Below, piece by piece: positions 51,359 to 60,407 of a stretch of 64,000 nt of DNA. The stretch comes from Micromonospora_I sp040659735 (lineage in GTDB: Bacteria > Actinomycetota > Actinomycetes > Mycobacteriales > Micromonosporaceae). A program made the position numbers and the translations under genes. The notes under the pieces were generated by a model. That model saw only the letters and a list, made by a program, of their open reading frames with translations, made no database searches and had not been told where the DNA came from. Every line of letters begins with the position of its first letter. The stretch's first letter is position 1. The stretch is taken from assembly GCF_040659735.1 (NCBI RefSeq), contig NZ_JBFANZ010000027.1:7244-71243 (forward strand), in the 5' to 3' direction.

Positions 51359-52870
51359 ATGAGACGGAGCTTGAGCGCCTTCGCGGCCGTGGCCACCTTC
51401 GCGGCCGTCGCCGTCGCCCCCGTGCTGCCCGCCGCGGCCACGCCGACCATCCCGCCGGACGTCGCCGGCCCGATGGTGTCGGCGCTGCAACGCGACCTGC
51501 GCCTCACCGAACAGCAGGCCCGGGCCCGCCTGGCGGCCGAGGCGACCGCGCCCCCGGTGGAGCACCGCCTGCGCGCCATCCTGGGCGCGACCTTCGGCGG
51601 CGCCTGGCTGACCGCGGACGGCAGCCGGCTCGTCGTCGCGACCACCGATCCCGCCCGGGCGGAGACGGTGCGCGCCGCCGGAGCCGAGCCACGGGTCGTC
51701 GCGCACAGCGAGCGGCAGCTGGACGCGGCGAAGACGGCGCTCGACCGCACCGCGCGCCGCGCGACCACCGGCGTGCACGCCTGGTACGTCGATGTCGCCA
51801 CGAACACCGTGGTCGTCACCGCCGCACGCCCGGCCGACGCGGACGCCTTCGTCCGCGCCAGCGGCGCCCCCGGGCAGCTGGTCCGCACCGTCGCCGGCGG
51901 CCCGGCGCCGCGGCCGCTGCACGATGTGCGCGGCGGGGACCAGTACGTCATCAACGGCAACACGCTCTGCTCGGTCGGCTTCTCCGTCGTCGGCGGGTTC
52001 GTCACCGCCGGGCACTGCGGCGCGGCGGGCAGCGGCACGGCCGGCTACAACGGCGTCGCCCAGGGCACCGTGCGCGGCTCGTCCTTCCCCGGCAACGACT
52101 ACGGCTGGGTGCAGGTCAATTCGAGCTGGACCCCGCAACCGTGGGTCAACAACTACTCCGGCGGCAACGTCGCGGTCGCCGGCTCGCAGGAGGCCGCCGT
52201 GAACAGCTCGGTGTGCCGCTCAGGGCGGACCACCGGCTGGCGGTGCGGCACCATCCAGGCCAAGAACGTCACCGTCAACTACGCACAGGGCGCCGTTTAC
52301 GGCCTGACCCAGAGCAACGCCTGCGCCGAGGGGGGCGACTCGGGCGGCGCCTGGATCTCGGGCAACCAGGCGCAGGGCGTCACCTCGGGCGGCTCCGGCA
52401 ACTGCACCTCCGGCGGGACGATGTTCTTCCAGCCGCTCAACGAGATTCTCGCAGCGTACGGGCTGTCGCTGGTCACCACCGGCGGCGGCAGCACCAGCCG
52501 GATCATCGGCTACGCCGACAAGTGCATCGACGTACCGAACTCGAACCCGGTCGACGGCGCTGCGCTGCAGCTCTGGGACTGCAACGGCACCGCCGCGCAG
52601 AACTGGACCTTCGCCGGCGACGGCACCGTGCGGGCCTTCGGCAAGTGCATGGACGTGGCCTGGGGCTCGACGGCGAACGGGGCGACGATTCAGCTCGTCA
52701 CCTGCAGCGGCAACCCGGCTCAGCAGTTCGTCCTCAGCGGCGCCGGCGACCTGGTCAACCCGCAGGCCAACAAGTGCGTCGACGTCGCGGACTGGAACTC
52801 GGCCAGCGGGGCGCGGCTGCAGACGTGGGAGTGCACCGGGGGCGCGAACCAAAAGTGGCGCCGCGGCTGA
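51359..52870 (+). CDS. Secreted S1-family serine protease with C-terminal ricin-type lectin domain
   Basis: A 503-residue exported protease. Parts in order: signal peptide (1 to about 28), a streptogrisin-type propeptide (about 29-190), a chymotrypsin-fold protease with H219 (TAGHC), D247 (NDYGWV) and S328 (GGDSGGAW), then a ricin B-type beta-trefoil (about 380-503) with QxW repeats (AQNWTFAGDG, AQQFVLSG, NQKWRRG). Six cysteines in the protease part fit disulfide pairs. The propeptide should be autoprocessed; the lectin domain probably targets the enzyme to polysaccharides. The ATG at 51359 has GGAAGGAA upstream. Confidence 0.9.
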   Translation: MRRSLSAFAAVATFAAVAVAPVLPAAATPTIPPDVAGPMVSALQRDLRLTEQQARARLAAEATAPPVEHRLRAILGATFGGAWLTADGSRLVVATTDPARAETVRAAGAEPRVVAHSERQLDAAKTALDRTARRATTGVHAWYVDVATNTVVVTAARPADADAFVRASGAPGQLVRTVAGGPAPRPLHDVRGGDQYVINGNTLCSVGFSVVGGFVTAGHCGAAGSGTAGYNGVAQGTVRGSSFPGNDYGWVQVNSSWTPQPWVNNYSGGNVAVAGSQEAAVNSSVCRSGRTTGWRCGTIQAKNVTVNYAQGAVYGLTQSNACAEGGDSGGAWISGNQAQGVTSGGSGNCTSGGTMFFQPLNEILAAYGLSLVTTGGGSTSRIIGYADKCIDVPNSNPVDGAALQLWDCNGTAAQNWTFAGDGTVRAFGKCMDVAWGSTANGATIQLVTCSGNPAQQFVLSGAGDLVNPQANKCVDVADWNSASGARLQTWECTGGANQKWRRG

Positions 52871-52892
52871 GCCATTGGCGGTGGTGCACGGA

Positions 52893-52936
52893 GATCGTGG
52901 GAAGTCCCGGGGTGTGACCCCGGTACTTCCCACGAT
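52893..52936. terminator. Long hairpin between convergent protease and monooxygenase genes
   Basis: ATCGTGGGAAGT...CCGGGGT pairs with ACCCCGG...ACTTCCCACGAT across a 3-base loop; one C-T mismatch in 20 pairs. Confidence 0.8.
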
Positions 52937-52975
52937 GCTCTTCGTCGGGGTCGCCGATGGAACGGCGAGCCCCGC

Positions 52976-53308
52976 TCAGCTCCGCTCGGGCACAGCCATC
53001 TCGCCGAGGAGGGACCAGCCGTCCTGCGGAATCGTCGTGTTGACGATTCGAGGCGTCTCGGCGAGGTGCGACGGCAGCGTCTGCTGCGCCTTCCGGAAAT
53101 GCTCGGACTGGACGTGCGCCGCCCCGGCCTCACCGTCCCGGAAAGCCTCGACCAGGACGTACTCGGTGGGGTCGTCGATGCTGCGGGACCAGTCGAACCA
53201 CAGGCAGCCCGGCTCACCGCGAGTCCCCCGCGTGAACTCATCGGCGATCTCGGGCCACCGGTCGGCGTGCTCGGGCAGTACGCGGAACTTCGCGGTAATG
53301 AAGATCAT
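52976..53308 (-). CDS. Antibiotic biosynthesis monooxygenase (ABM)-fold protein
   Basis: A 110-residue dimeric ferredoxin-like-fold protein. MIFITAKFRVLPEHADRW, GEPGCLWFDWSRS and YVLVEAFRDGEAGAAHVQSEHF are characteristic of YgiN-like quinol monooxygenases and related ABM proteins, which usually need no cofactor. Substrate unknown. The ATG at 53308 has a GAGAGA element. A short ACTC-TAATAC-GAGT dyad (53351-53364) lies in its upstream region and might be a TetR-type half operator. Confidence 0.85.
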   Translation of the reverse strand: MIFITAKFRVLPEHADRWPEIADEFTRGTRGEPGCLWFDWSRSIDDPTEYVLVEAFRDGEAGAAHVQSEHFRKAQQTLPSHLAETPRIVNTTIPQDGWSLLGEMAVPERS

Positions 53309-53418
53309 GTGGATCTCTCTCGACGGCTGGGTGGGCGATCGCTCCCGCCGACTCTAATACGAGTTCCGTGAGTCGTGATCTCTTCCGGCGGCGCCTCGCT
53401 GGCTCCGACGCCTCGACG

Positions 53419-54942
53419 TCAGGCCGTCGGAGATCCCGCCACGCCGACGGCCTTGGCGCGGTACATCGCCTCGTCGGCGAGGTGCAGGACCTCGGTGGGG
53501 GTGAGTTCGGGCTCACTGATGCTCACCACGCCGACACTGCCGGTGACGCGGATGGCGCCGACCTCCGCGACCGCCGCCCGCCGCAGACGTCCGGTCCAGG
53601 CGGCCAGCGCCGCCGGCGTGGGCGGCAGCATGGTGGCGACGATGAACTCGTCCCCGCCCAGCCGCCCGTACAGGTCGCCGGTACGCCCGGTCGCGCTGAG
53701 CGATGAGGCGAGGCGGCGCAGCACCTCGTCACCCACCGTGTGCCCGTGGGTGTCGTTGATCGGCTTGAACTGGTCGAGGTCGATGAAGGCCACGGCGAGT
53801 TGCTCGAATTCCGGACGGAGTTCGACCAGCGCGGTGGCCAGCCAGCTCTGGATGCCGGCGCGGTTGAGCAGGCCGGTGAGCGGGTCGCGCTCCGCGAGGT
53901 CTCGCAGCTTGCTCATCCGCTCCTCGAGCGCCGCCATCCGGGCCAGTTCCGTGGTGCGGGCGGCCTCACGCGCGAGCTGACCGGCGACCAGGCGGCCGAA
54001 CATCTCCATCGAGGCCACGTGGCGGGGGTCCACCTCCCGGGAGGTGTTGCTCGCCCCGCACAGCGTTCCGACCACCGCGCCGTGCGGGTCGATCAGTGGC
54101 ACGGTGAGGTAGGTGACGATGCCGAGCTGCCGCCCCACCTCGGACTCGCCCCAGATCTCGGGAACGTTGGTGGTGAGCGGTCGCCCCTCCTCGAACGCGC
54201 GCCGGCAGAGCGTGTCGGACCAGGGCGCGCTGATACCTTCCGGGATGTTCATCGCCCCGGCGTTCAGCGAGTAGACGACGCGCTGCTCCTCCGCCTCCCA
54301 GTCGATGATCGACAAGAAGGTCGTGTCGAGATGCGTGATCTGCTGGAGCAGCTCGAGCAGCGGTCGCGTGAGCCCTTCCAGGTCGTGCCCGCCCGCCACC
54401 GCGGTCGACAGCTGACTCAGCTCCACCGGCGCGGACGGCGCAGTGGGGGTGGACGACGCACGGAGCAGCTCGCTGATGTAGCCGCCGACCGCACGCAGCG
54501 TCGCACCGTCACGCGCGTTCACGGTGGCACTGGGCGAGCGGGACAGACAGCACAACGTCCCGACGACCTCTCCGCCGGCCCGCAGGGGCACACCGGCGTA
54601 GGCGCCGATGCCGAACCGGGAGGTGTGGGGATGGGCAGCCGCCAGCGCGTTCGCGGCCGTGTCGGCGACCAGCGGCTCCAGTTCGCCCGAGACGATCAGG
54701 TGACACAGGGTCTCCTCGATCGGGTGCGCGGTGCCGACCGGCACGACCTGACCACCCGGCGCGCTCACCGTATGGGTCACCACCCGCTGCCCGTCGCGGA
54801 ACTCGCTGACGAAGGCGACCTCCATCCTCAGCTCCTCGACAAGCACCGCGAGGGCCCGCGAGACGCGGTCGGACACGGTGCCACCCGCCGCGCGGAGCAG
54901 CGCGACGAGGGCGCTCCGTCCGGCCGACTGCTCATCGCTCAT
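53419..54942 (-). CDS. Soluble GAF-GAF-GGDEF diguanylate cyclase
   Basis: A 507-residue cytoplasmic enzyme without membrane helices. GAF 1 spans about residues 20-165 (ETLCHLIVSGELEPLVADT, GAYAGVPLRAGGEVVGTLCC) and GAF 2 about 180-335 (TYLTVPLIDPHGAVVGTLCG). A linker coiled coil leads to a GGDEF domain (DPLTGLLNRAGIQ) with GGDEF at 429-433 and an RxxD (RTGD) product-inhibition site. It should make c-di-GMP in response to a ligand or light/redox signal bound by a GAF domain; cysteines in both GAFs (ETLCHL, TLCC) deserve note. A sigma-28-like -10 lies just upstream. Confidence 0.92.
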   Translation of the reverse strand: MSDEQSAGRSALVALLRAAGGTVSDRVSRALAVLVEELRMEVAFVSEFRDGQRVVTHTVSAPGGQVVPVGTAHPIEETLCHLIVSGELEPLVADTAANALAAAHPHTSRFGIGAYAGVPLRAGGEVVGTLCCLSRSPSATVNARDGATLRAVGGYISELLRASSTPTAPSAPVELSQLSTAVAGGHDLEGLTRPLLELLQQITHLDTTFLSIIDWEAEEQRVVYSLNAGAMNIPEGISAPWSDTLCRRAFEEGRPLTTNVPEIWGESEVGRQLGIVTYLTVPLIDPHGAVVGTLCGASNTSREVDPRHVASMEMFGRLVAGQLAREAARTTELARMAALEERMSKLRDLAERDPLTGLLNRAGIQSWLATALVELRPEFEQLAVAFIDLDQFKPINDTHGHTVGDEVLRRLASSLSATGRTGDLYGRLGGDEFIVATMLPPTPAALAAWTGRLRRAAVAEVGAIRVTGSVGVVSISEPELTPTEVLHLADEAMYRAKAVGVAGSPTA

Positions 54943-54949
54943 ACCGCGC

Positions 54950-54976
54950 TGATCGGCACCCGACGGCCGGAGTGAA
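54950..54976 (-). promoter_or_regulatory. Weak sigma-28-like promoter of the GAF-GGDEF gene
   Basis: On the minus strand TTCA (54976-54973), 15 bases, GCCGATCA (54957-54950). The -10 is one base off GCCGATAA. Transcription would start almost at the ATG (54942), so the mRNA would be nearly leaderless. Confidence 0.35.
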
Positions 54977-55029
54977 GAAATGGACGTTGGCGCGTTACGT
55001 CACACCGTCCGGCGTCGATGGTCACCACG

Positions 55030-55150
55030 TCAGATGGTGATGACGATCTTGCCGCGGGCGTGGCCGCCGCGCAGGTACCGGATCGCTCCGGGCACCTCGC
55101 TCAGCGCGTACGTCCGCCTCGACGACCGGCGTGACGCCTGACCGCGCCTC
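55030..55150 (-). pseudogene. C-terminal remnant of a zinc-type (MDR) dehydrogenase/quinone oxidoreductase
   Basis: The minus frame reads RTYALSEVPGAIRYLRGGHA then RGKIVITI and a TGA at 55030, the standard end of MDR-family oxidoreductases. Just upstream the matching TPVVEAD segment is in another frame. No other part of such a gene is present. Confidence 0.7.
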
Positions 55151-55289
55151 ATGCTGCTCCCGCCTGCCCTCTCGTGTCAGGCGGTATGCCCGAAATCAGG
55201 TTATTGCCGCCGGTAGTGGATAGCGTGGCGATAGGCCGCGAGCAGCGGCGTTCACGCGGGAAAGGCACGACCACAAGGAGCGACCTGCA

Positions 55290-55901
55290 ATGGCCGACGT
55301 GAAGCTCTCCATCATCTACTACTCAGCCACAGGCACGGTTCACGCCATGGCGCAGCGCATGGCCGCGGCGGGCGCCGACAAAGCCGGCGCCCAGGTGCGG
55401 CTGCGGCAGGTCCCGGAGCTCGCTCCCGACGAGGCCATCGCCTCCAATGCCGCCTGGAGCCAGCATTTCGATCGCACCAAGAACGAGGCAAAGGCGAGCG
55501 CGGACGACGTCGTGTGGGCCGACGCGGTTCTCTTCGGCTCCCCCACCCGCTACGGCAACATCGCCAGCCAGCTGAAGCAGTTCATCGACACGTTGGGACC
55601 GCAGTGGCAGCAGGGGCTGCTCGCCGACAAGGTCTACGCGGGTTTCACCGCGTCGATGACCGCCCACGGGGGCCAGGAGTCCACGCTGCTCGCGCTCTAC
55701 AACACGATCTACCACTTCGGCGGCATCGTGGTCGCCCCCGGCTACACCGATCCGCTCAAGTTCGCCGACGGCAACCCGTACGGCGCCTCGCACGTCACCG
55801 GCGGCACCAACAGCGACCCGCTCACCGACGTGCAGCACGCCGCGCTCGACCATCTCGCGGTTCGCGCGGTCACCATGGCCAAACGCCTGAAGACGGGCTG
55901 A
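55290..55901 (+). CDS. wrbA: NAD(P)H:quinone oxidoreductase, WrbA family
   Basis: A 203-residue flavodoxin-like quinone reductase. SIIYYSATGTVHAMAQRMA forms the FMN phosphate loop, GSPTRYGNIASQLKQFIDT is the WrbA flavin-binding signature, and GYTDPLKFADGNPYGASHVTG is the C-terminal family loop. It reduces quinones by two electrons and limits redox cycling; WrbA forms tetramers. The ATG at 55290 has AAGGAG. A quinone-oxidoreductase remnant lies just upstream on the other strand. Confidence 0.93.
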   Translation: MADVKLSIIYYSATGTVHAMAQRMAAAGADKAGAQVRLRQVPELAPDEAIASNAAWSQHFDRTKNEAKASADDVVWADAVLFGSPTRYGNIASQLKQFIDTLGPQWQQGLLADKVYAGFTASMTAHGGQESTLLALYNTIYHFGGIVVAPGYTDPLKFADGNPYGASHVTGGTNSDPLTDVQHAALDHLAVRAVTMAKRLKTG

Positions 55902-55980
55902 GGGGTGACGTGCCGGGGCCTGCCACCGCGCACGTCGCGGGAAGCCGTGGCGCCGCGCGCCGTCGCCCGGGCCGGGGCCG

Positions 55981-58131
55981 ATGAGCCCCGTTCAGAACCT
56001 CCGCGTCCACCCCGATCTGCTCTACATCGCCAGCGGGTGGAGCAGCCTCGTCACCGACGTGCGCGGACGGATCACCGGTGCCGACCCGCAAGGATTCTTC
56101 GCCCGCAACACCCGCGTGCTCAGCGAGGAACACATCACGGTCAACGGCCGCGAGCCGCTGGCGTTCAGCATCGCGAACGTGCACGGACACGCCCAACTGT
56201 CCTACGCGGAGCTGTGCGACGGGGAGGCGATGCCGTCACAGGCGGCGTACCTGCTGACCGAACGCTTTCTCGGCGAGGGGCTGCGGACGCGGCTGAGCGT
56301 CGTCAGCTACGGCGACGAGCAGCTGAACCTGCAGGTCGACATCGAGCTTGCCGCCGACTTCGCTGACACCACCGAAGCCGAGACGCACCGCCGTGAGCAG
56401 AGCGGCGACGTCGATACGACCTGGATCCCGGAGACGCGCGAGCTACGCCTCACCTACCTGCACGAGAACCTCGACCGGGCAGTCGCGATCCGGGTGCACA
56501 CCTCGCAAACCGTTCGCTACGCCGGGCAGACGCTCACGGTCGACCTCGCGGTGCCATCACGCCAGTGTGCCTGCGTCGAGCTCCTGATCGAACCCGTCTT
56601 CGACGGAGAACGCCTCGCCGCGCCGCCCCCCACGTACGCCGAGCCCACCGACACCGCGGCGATCGCCCGTACGACGCTCGCCCGCGAGTTCACCCGGCTG
56701 CGCAGCACCGCCTTCGACGTCGCCGGCGCATGGCGCGCGGCGGTTGACGACCTCGCCGCTCTGCCGCTCGGGGAGCCGCCGGGACCGACCGCACCGATAG
56801 CAGGGCTTCCGATGTACCAGGAGATCTTCGGTCGCGACACGATGACCGCATCGTGGCAGGCGCTGCTCGCCGGACCGACGATGCTGCGCGACAGCCTGCG
56901 GCTGAACGCCGCCCACCTCGGGCAGCGGATCGACGAATGGCACGACGAGGAGCCGGGAAAGCCGCTGCACGAAGCCCGCCGCGGTCCCGTCTCGGCGCTC
57001 GGGCTCGACCCGTTCGCCGACTATCACGGCGACTGGTCGACCGCGCCGGACTTCCTGGTCTTTCTCGGGCAGTACTTCACGTGGACCGGGGACGTGGACA
57101 CGCTGCGGGATCTGCTGCCGACGGCGCGCCGCGTCCTTGACTGGATCGACCGCTACGGCGACCCGGACGGCGAGGGCTTCCTCGACTACCGCTGCCGGTC
57201 GCCCGCCGGGTTGAAGAACCAGGGATGGAAGGACTCCGGCACCGCGATCGTCGACGAGCACGGCCAGATCGTGGAGAACCCGATCGCGACGAGCGAGTTG
57301 CAGGCGTACTGGTATGCCGCGCTGCGGCACGGCGCGATGGTGTTCGCCGCCGCCGGCGACCGCGCCTTCGGCGCCGTGCTCGTCGCCCGGGCCGCCGCGC
57401 TACGCAGACGCTTTCACCGCGCCTTCTGGATGCCCGACCAGGGCTGTCACGCGCTGGCGCTGGACCCGCACAAGCGGCAGGTGCGGTCGGTCAACTCGAA
57501 CGACGGGCATCTGCTCGCCACCGGAATCGTGCCGGCCCGCATCGCTCACGTGGTGGCGCGTCGGCTCTTCGCACCCGACATGTTCAGCGGCTGGGGCATC
57601 CGTACCCTCTCGGCCGAGCACCCGGCGTACAACCCGTTCAGCTACCACCGTGGCAGCGTCTGGCCGGTTGAGGCCGGCACGATCGGCCTCGGGCTCGCCC
57701 GCTACGGCTGCTGGGAGCAGTTGCACCTCCTCGCCGAGGCGACGTTCGCCGCAGCCGCCCTCTTTGAAGGACATCGGCTGCCCGAGGTGCTCAGCGGGCT
57801 GCCCCGCGACCAGGCACACCCGCACCCCGGCGTATACCCGAACTCCTGCGCCCCGCAGGCCTGGTCGGCGAGCGCCGTGATCGCCCTCGTCCAGGCGTTG
57901 CTCGCGCTGCGGCCGGTCGCGCCGCTACGCACGATCTTCGTCGACCCGCACCTGCCCGATTGGCTGCCGGATCTTACGCTGGAAGGCGTACAGGTCGGCA
58001 GGTCGACCTTCGACCTGACCATTCGACGTCGTCGTGGCGGCCGGACATCGGTGCGCACCCACGGCGACGGCATCATGGTGATTCGGCGCCCCACGCTGCA
58101 GGCCATGTTCCCCCGCCGCACAGCGTCGTAA
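55981..58131 (+). CDS. Amylo-alpha-1,6-glucosidase/glycogen-debranching-like glycosidase
   Basis: A 716-residue cytoplasmic protein. The N-terminal domain (about 1-235) has the GDE_N_bis pattern (GFFARNTRVLSEEHITVNG, SYGDEQLNLQVDIELAADFA). The C-terminal (alpha/alpha)6 barrel contains MYQEIFGRDTMTASWQALLA, GLKNQGWKDSGTAIVD with likely catalytic acidic residues, and NPFSYHRGSVWPVEAGTIGL. Relatives are annotated as glycogen debranching or trehalase-like enzymes; the exact substrate, perhaps a stress-related alpha-glucan, is uncertain. No signal peptide. ATG at 55981 with a weak GCCGGGG element. Confidence 0.85.
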   Translation: MSPVQNLRVHPDLLYIASGWSSLVTDVRGRITGADPQGFFARNTRVLSEEHITVNGREPLAFSIANVHGHAQLSYAELCDGEAMPSQAAYLLTERFLGEGLRTRLSVVSYGDEQLNLQVDIELAADFADTTEAETHRREQSGDVDTTWIPETRELRLTYLHENLDRAVAIRVHTSQTVRYAGQTLTVDLAVPSRQCACVELLIEPVFDGERLAAPPPTYAEPTDTAAIARTTLAREFTRLRSTAFDVAGAWRAAVDDLAALPLGEPPGPTAPIAGLPMYQEIFGRDTMTASWQALLAGPTMLRDSLRLNAAHLGQRIDEWHDEEPGKPLHEARRGPVSALGLDPFADYHGDWSTAPDFLVFLGQYFTWTGDVDTLRDLLPTARRVLDWIDRYGDPDGEGFLDYRCRSPAGLKNQGWKDSGTAIVDEHGQIVENPIATSELQAYWYAALRHGAMVFAAAGDRAFGAVLVARAAALRRRFHRAFWMPDQGCHALALDPHKRQVRSVNSNDGHLLATGIVPARIAHVVARRLFAPDMFSGWGIRTLSAEHPAYNPFSYHRGSVWPVEAGTIGLGLARYGCWEQLHLLAEATFAAAALFEGHRLPEVLSGLPRDQAHPHPGVYPNSCAPQAWSASAVIALVQALLALRPVAPLRTIFVDPHLPDWLPDLTLEGVQVGRSTFDLTIRRRRGGRTSVRTHGDGIMVIRRPTLQAMFPRRTAS

Positions 58132-58188
58132 CCGGCCGTCACCGACGGGTGGACAACGGTTCTGCCGCCACCGCTGGACGCGCGGAGA

Positions 58189-58626
58189 TCACTCCACCCG
58201 GCGGTAGATGGAGCCGCGATCGACCACCGGAGCGAGAACGTCGTCCTCGAGAAAGTACTCAGCCTCACCGTCAGCGGCAGGTAGTCGGCGCGGTGCGATA
58301 CCCGGGTAACCCAGGGCATCGCGTACGGCAGGATTCATGAAGTACGCGCCGGCTACGGCGAACGCGAACCGTTCGAAGACGTCGGGATGGCTGAGTCGCA
58401 GGTCGCTGAGTACCTCGTCGGGTGCACCGGGGGTCGCGAGTACCTGGGTGACGGCCCCGGCCAGGTCGCCGTTGGCGGCCAGCGCGCGATTGATCCACTG
58501 GCCGGCCACGTCCGCTTCACTCGCGGACGGAAGGCCGGATCCGCCGGGGATCAGCACGTCGGCGAGCGCGGCGAGGCGAGCCCGCGAAGCGTCGCCGAGT
58601 TCAGTCGAAAGGTCGAGGGCCGTCAC
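58189..58626 (-). CDS. Small subunit of a GMC-type dehydrogenase (gluconate 2-dehydrogenase subunit 3-like)
   Basis: A 145-residue helical protein (RARLAALADVLIPGGSGLPS, HPDVFERFAFAVAGAYFMNP) resembling subunit 3 proteins that accompany GMC flavoproteins. It has no obvious Tat or Sec signal here, although many relatives do. The GTG at 58626 overlaps the stop of the GMC gene by four bases and follows AGGAGG, so the two are coupled and probably form a complex. Confidence 0.75.
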   Translation of the reverse strand: MTALDLSTELGDASRARLAALADVLIPGGSGLPSASEADVAGQWINRALAANGDLAGAVTQVLATPGAPDEVLSDLRLSHPDVFERFAFAVAGAYFMNPAVRDALGYPGIAPRRLPAADGEAEYFLEDDVLAPVVDRGSIYRRVE

Positions 58627-60251
58627 AACGCCACCTCCTGTTCCCGGGCGTTCGACGCGATGTGGCTCGCGGTACGTTTCGCCAGCGCGCAGATCGTGGC
58701 GGTCGGGTTCACGCCCGTCGAGGTGGTGAACACGCTGGCGTCGATGATGTAGAGGTTCGGCACGTCGTGCGTGCGGCCGAAGCGGTCGACGACCGAGGTG
58801 GCCGGGTCGTCGCCCATCTTGGCGGTGCCGGTGTTGTGCCCCGTCATGAAGTTGCGCCCGGCGACCCAGGCCTTCTTCGCGCCGGCGGCCTCGTGTGCCT
58901 CCAACGACCTCGCCAGGTTGAAGTCGATGATCTTGCGCGTGTTGTCGGAGACCCGGTAATGCACCTTCGCCGCCGGCAGCCCGTCGGAGTCGGTGAGCGA
59001 GGGGTGCAGCGAGACGAAGTTGGTCTCCTCCGGGAGATCCTCCGGCACGATGTGCCACTGCAGCATGCGGCCGAACGACTTCATCCGGTCGGCGGAGCCT
59101 TCGCCCCAGAACTCCTCGCCGTTGAGGCTGCCGGGGTCCGTCCACTTCTCGGCGGCTTCGAGGGGCCCCGCGATGGGGAGCAGGGCCCACTTCGCGCCGC
59201 GGACGAAGCCGCGGGACGGATCCGACTCGTAGAACTGCATCGAACCGATGTGTTCGCCGGCCGGCCCCAGCCAGTTCTCGAGGTCGTCGTCGTAGATACC
59301 GACGGACGCGGCGTACGGGTGCAGCATGAGCCGCTTTCCGACCAGCCCCGAGGAGTTCGCCAGCCCGTCCGGGAAGCGCTCGGACGCCGACATCAGGAGC
59401 AGGCGGGGAGTCCCGATGCCGCCGGCCGCCATGATGACCAACGAAGCGGACTGGAAGTGCTCATGCCCGTCCCGCAGATAGACGGCGCCGTTGGCGCGAC
59501 CCCGGTCGTCCAGTGTCACGCGGGCGACCCGGGCGCGGGTGATGACCTGTGCCCCCAGCGCCACGGCGTCCCGCAGATGCGTCACGTCCGTCGAGGACTT
59601 CGCCCCTTCCGGACAGCCCATCCGGCAGATGCCGTAACGGACGCACCGGCCTTCCTTGCTGTTGTCGCGATTCAGCGTGGGGATGGAGTTGGTGCCGGGC
59701 CACCAGTGCCAACCGAGCCGGTTCATGCCCTCGGCCATGGTCCGGCCGGTCTGGTGGATCGGCGCGGCCGGCAGCGGCGGGTCGAAGCCCGGCGGGTAGG
59801 CCGGGTTGCCGGCGAGACCGGAGACGCGCATCTCACGCTCGACCGCCTGGTAGTACGGCAGGAGTTCGTCGTACGTGAGGGGCCAGTCATCGGCTACGCC
59901 GTCGAGGGTGCTAACCCGGAAGTCCGACGGCAGGGGGCGCGCCCAGATGCCGCCGTAGAGCACGCTCGAGCCACCGACGCCGTTGTACATCCATACCGGC
60001 AGGTCGGACTCGCTGTGGTCCACCGGGTAGTCCTCGCGGCGACCGCGAACGTTCGGGTCCGGATGCCAGTCCTTGGCCCCGGCCAACTCGTATTCGGGCT
60101 TGTTCCCCGGCAGTTTCCCGGGGTCCACCCACTCGCCCTGCTCAAGGCAGACGACCGTGAACCCTGCCTCGGCCAGATGCCGCGCCGCGACCCCGGCCGC
60201 GGTGCCCGCGCCGACGATCAGGACGTCTACGTGATCTTGCTTGGAATCCAC
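58623..60251 (-). CDS. GMC-family FAD-dependent oxidoreductase
   Basis: A 542-residue flavoenzyme. The FAD ADP-binding motif is LIVGAGTAAGVAARHLAEAG near residue 15. VGGSSVLYGGIWARP is the GMC signature 1 region, and RMGCPEGAKSS holds cysteines as in sugar/sorbosone-type dehydrogenases. The C-terminal active-site part is FMTGHNTGTAKMG, with the catalytic His, and STGVNPTATICALA. It likely oxidises a sugar or alcohol with electrons passed through the small subunit. Start GTG at 60251 with GGGAG upstream; extending to 60320 adds residues with no family match. Confidence 0.88.
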   Translation of the reverse strand: MDSKQDHVDVLIVGAGTAAGVAARHLAEAGFTVVCLEQGEWVDPGKLPGNKPEYELAGAKDWHPDPNVRGRREDYPVDHSESDLPVWMYNGVGGSSVLYGGIWARPLPSDFRVSTLDGVADDWPLTYDELLPYYQAVEREMRVSGLAGNPAYPPGFDPPLPAAPIHQTGRTMAEGMNRLGWHWWPGTNSIPTLNRDNSKEGRCVRYGICRMGCPEGAKSSTDVTHLRDAVALGAQVITRARVARVTLDDRGRANGAVYLRDGHEHFQSASLVIMAAGGIGTPRLLLMSASERFPDGLANSSGLVGKRLMLHPYAASVGIYDDDLENWLGPAGEHIGSMQFYESDPSRGFVRGAKWALLPIAGPLEAAEKWTDPGSLNGEEFWGEGSADRMKSFGRMLQWHIVPEDLPEETNFVSLHPSLTDSDGLPAAKVHYRVSDNTRKIIDFNLARSLEAHEAAGAKKAWVAGRNFMTGHNTGTAKMGDDPATSVVDRFGRTHDVPNLYIIDASVFTTSTGVNPTATICALAKRTASHIASNAREQEVAL

Positions 60252-60407
60252 ACCAACCCACTCCCGTGCGGCTTCGCGGCCTTCGCTGCGGCGAAGGCCA
60301 CCGACCGACAAGTAGCTCACCCGGTGACCGGATCAGCGTTGCTTGCGATTCGTTGGGAACTGTTGCAACTCGTTGGAATTCTGTCAACCCCGCGGACACC
60401 CTCGGCG

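Noticed and set aside
53351..53364. ACTC-TAATAC-GAGT as a defined TetR operator
   Set aside because: Four-base arms are too weak alone; mentioned only as a possibility with the ABM gene.
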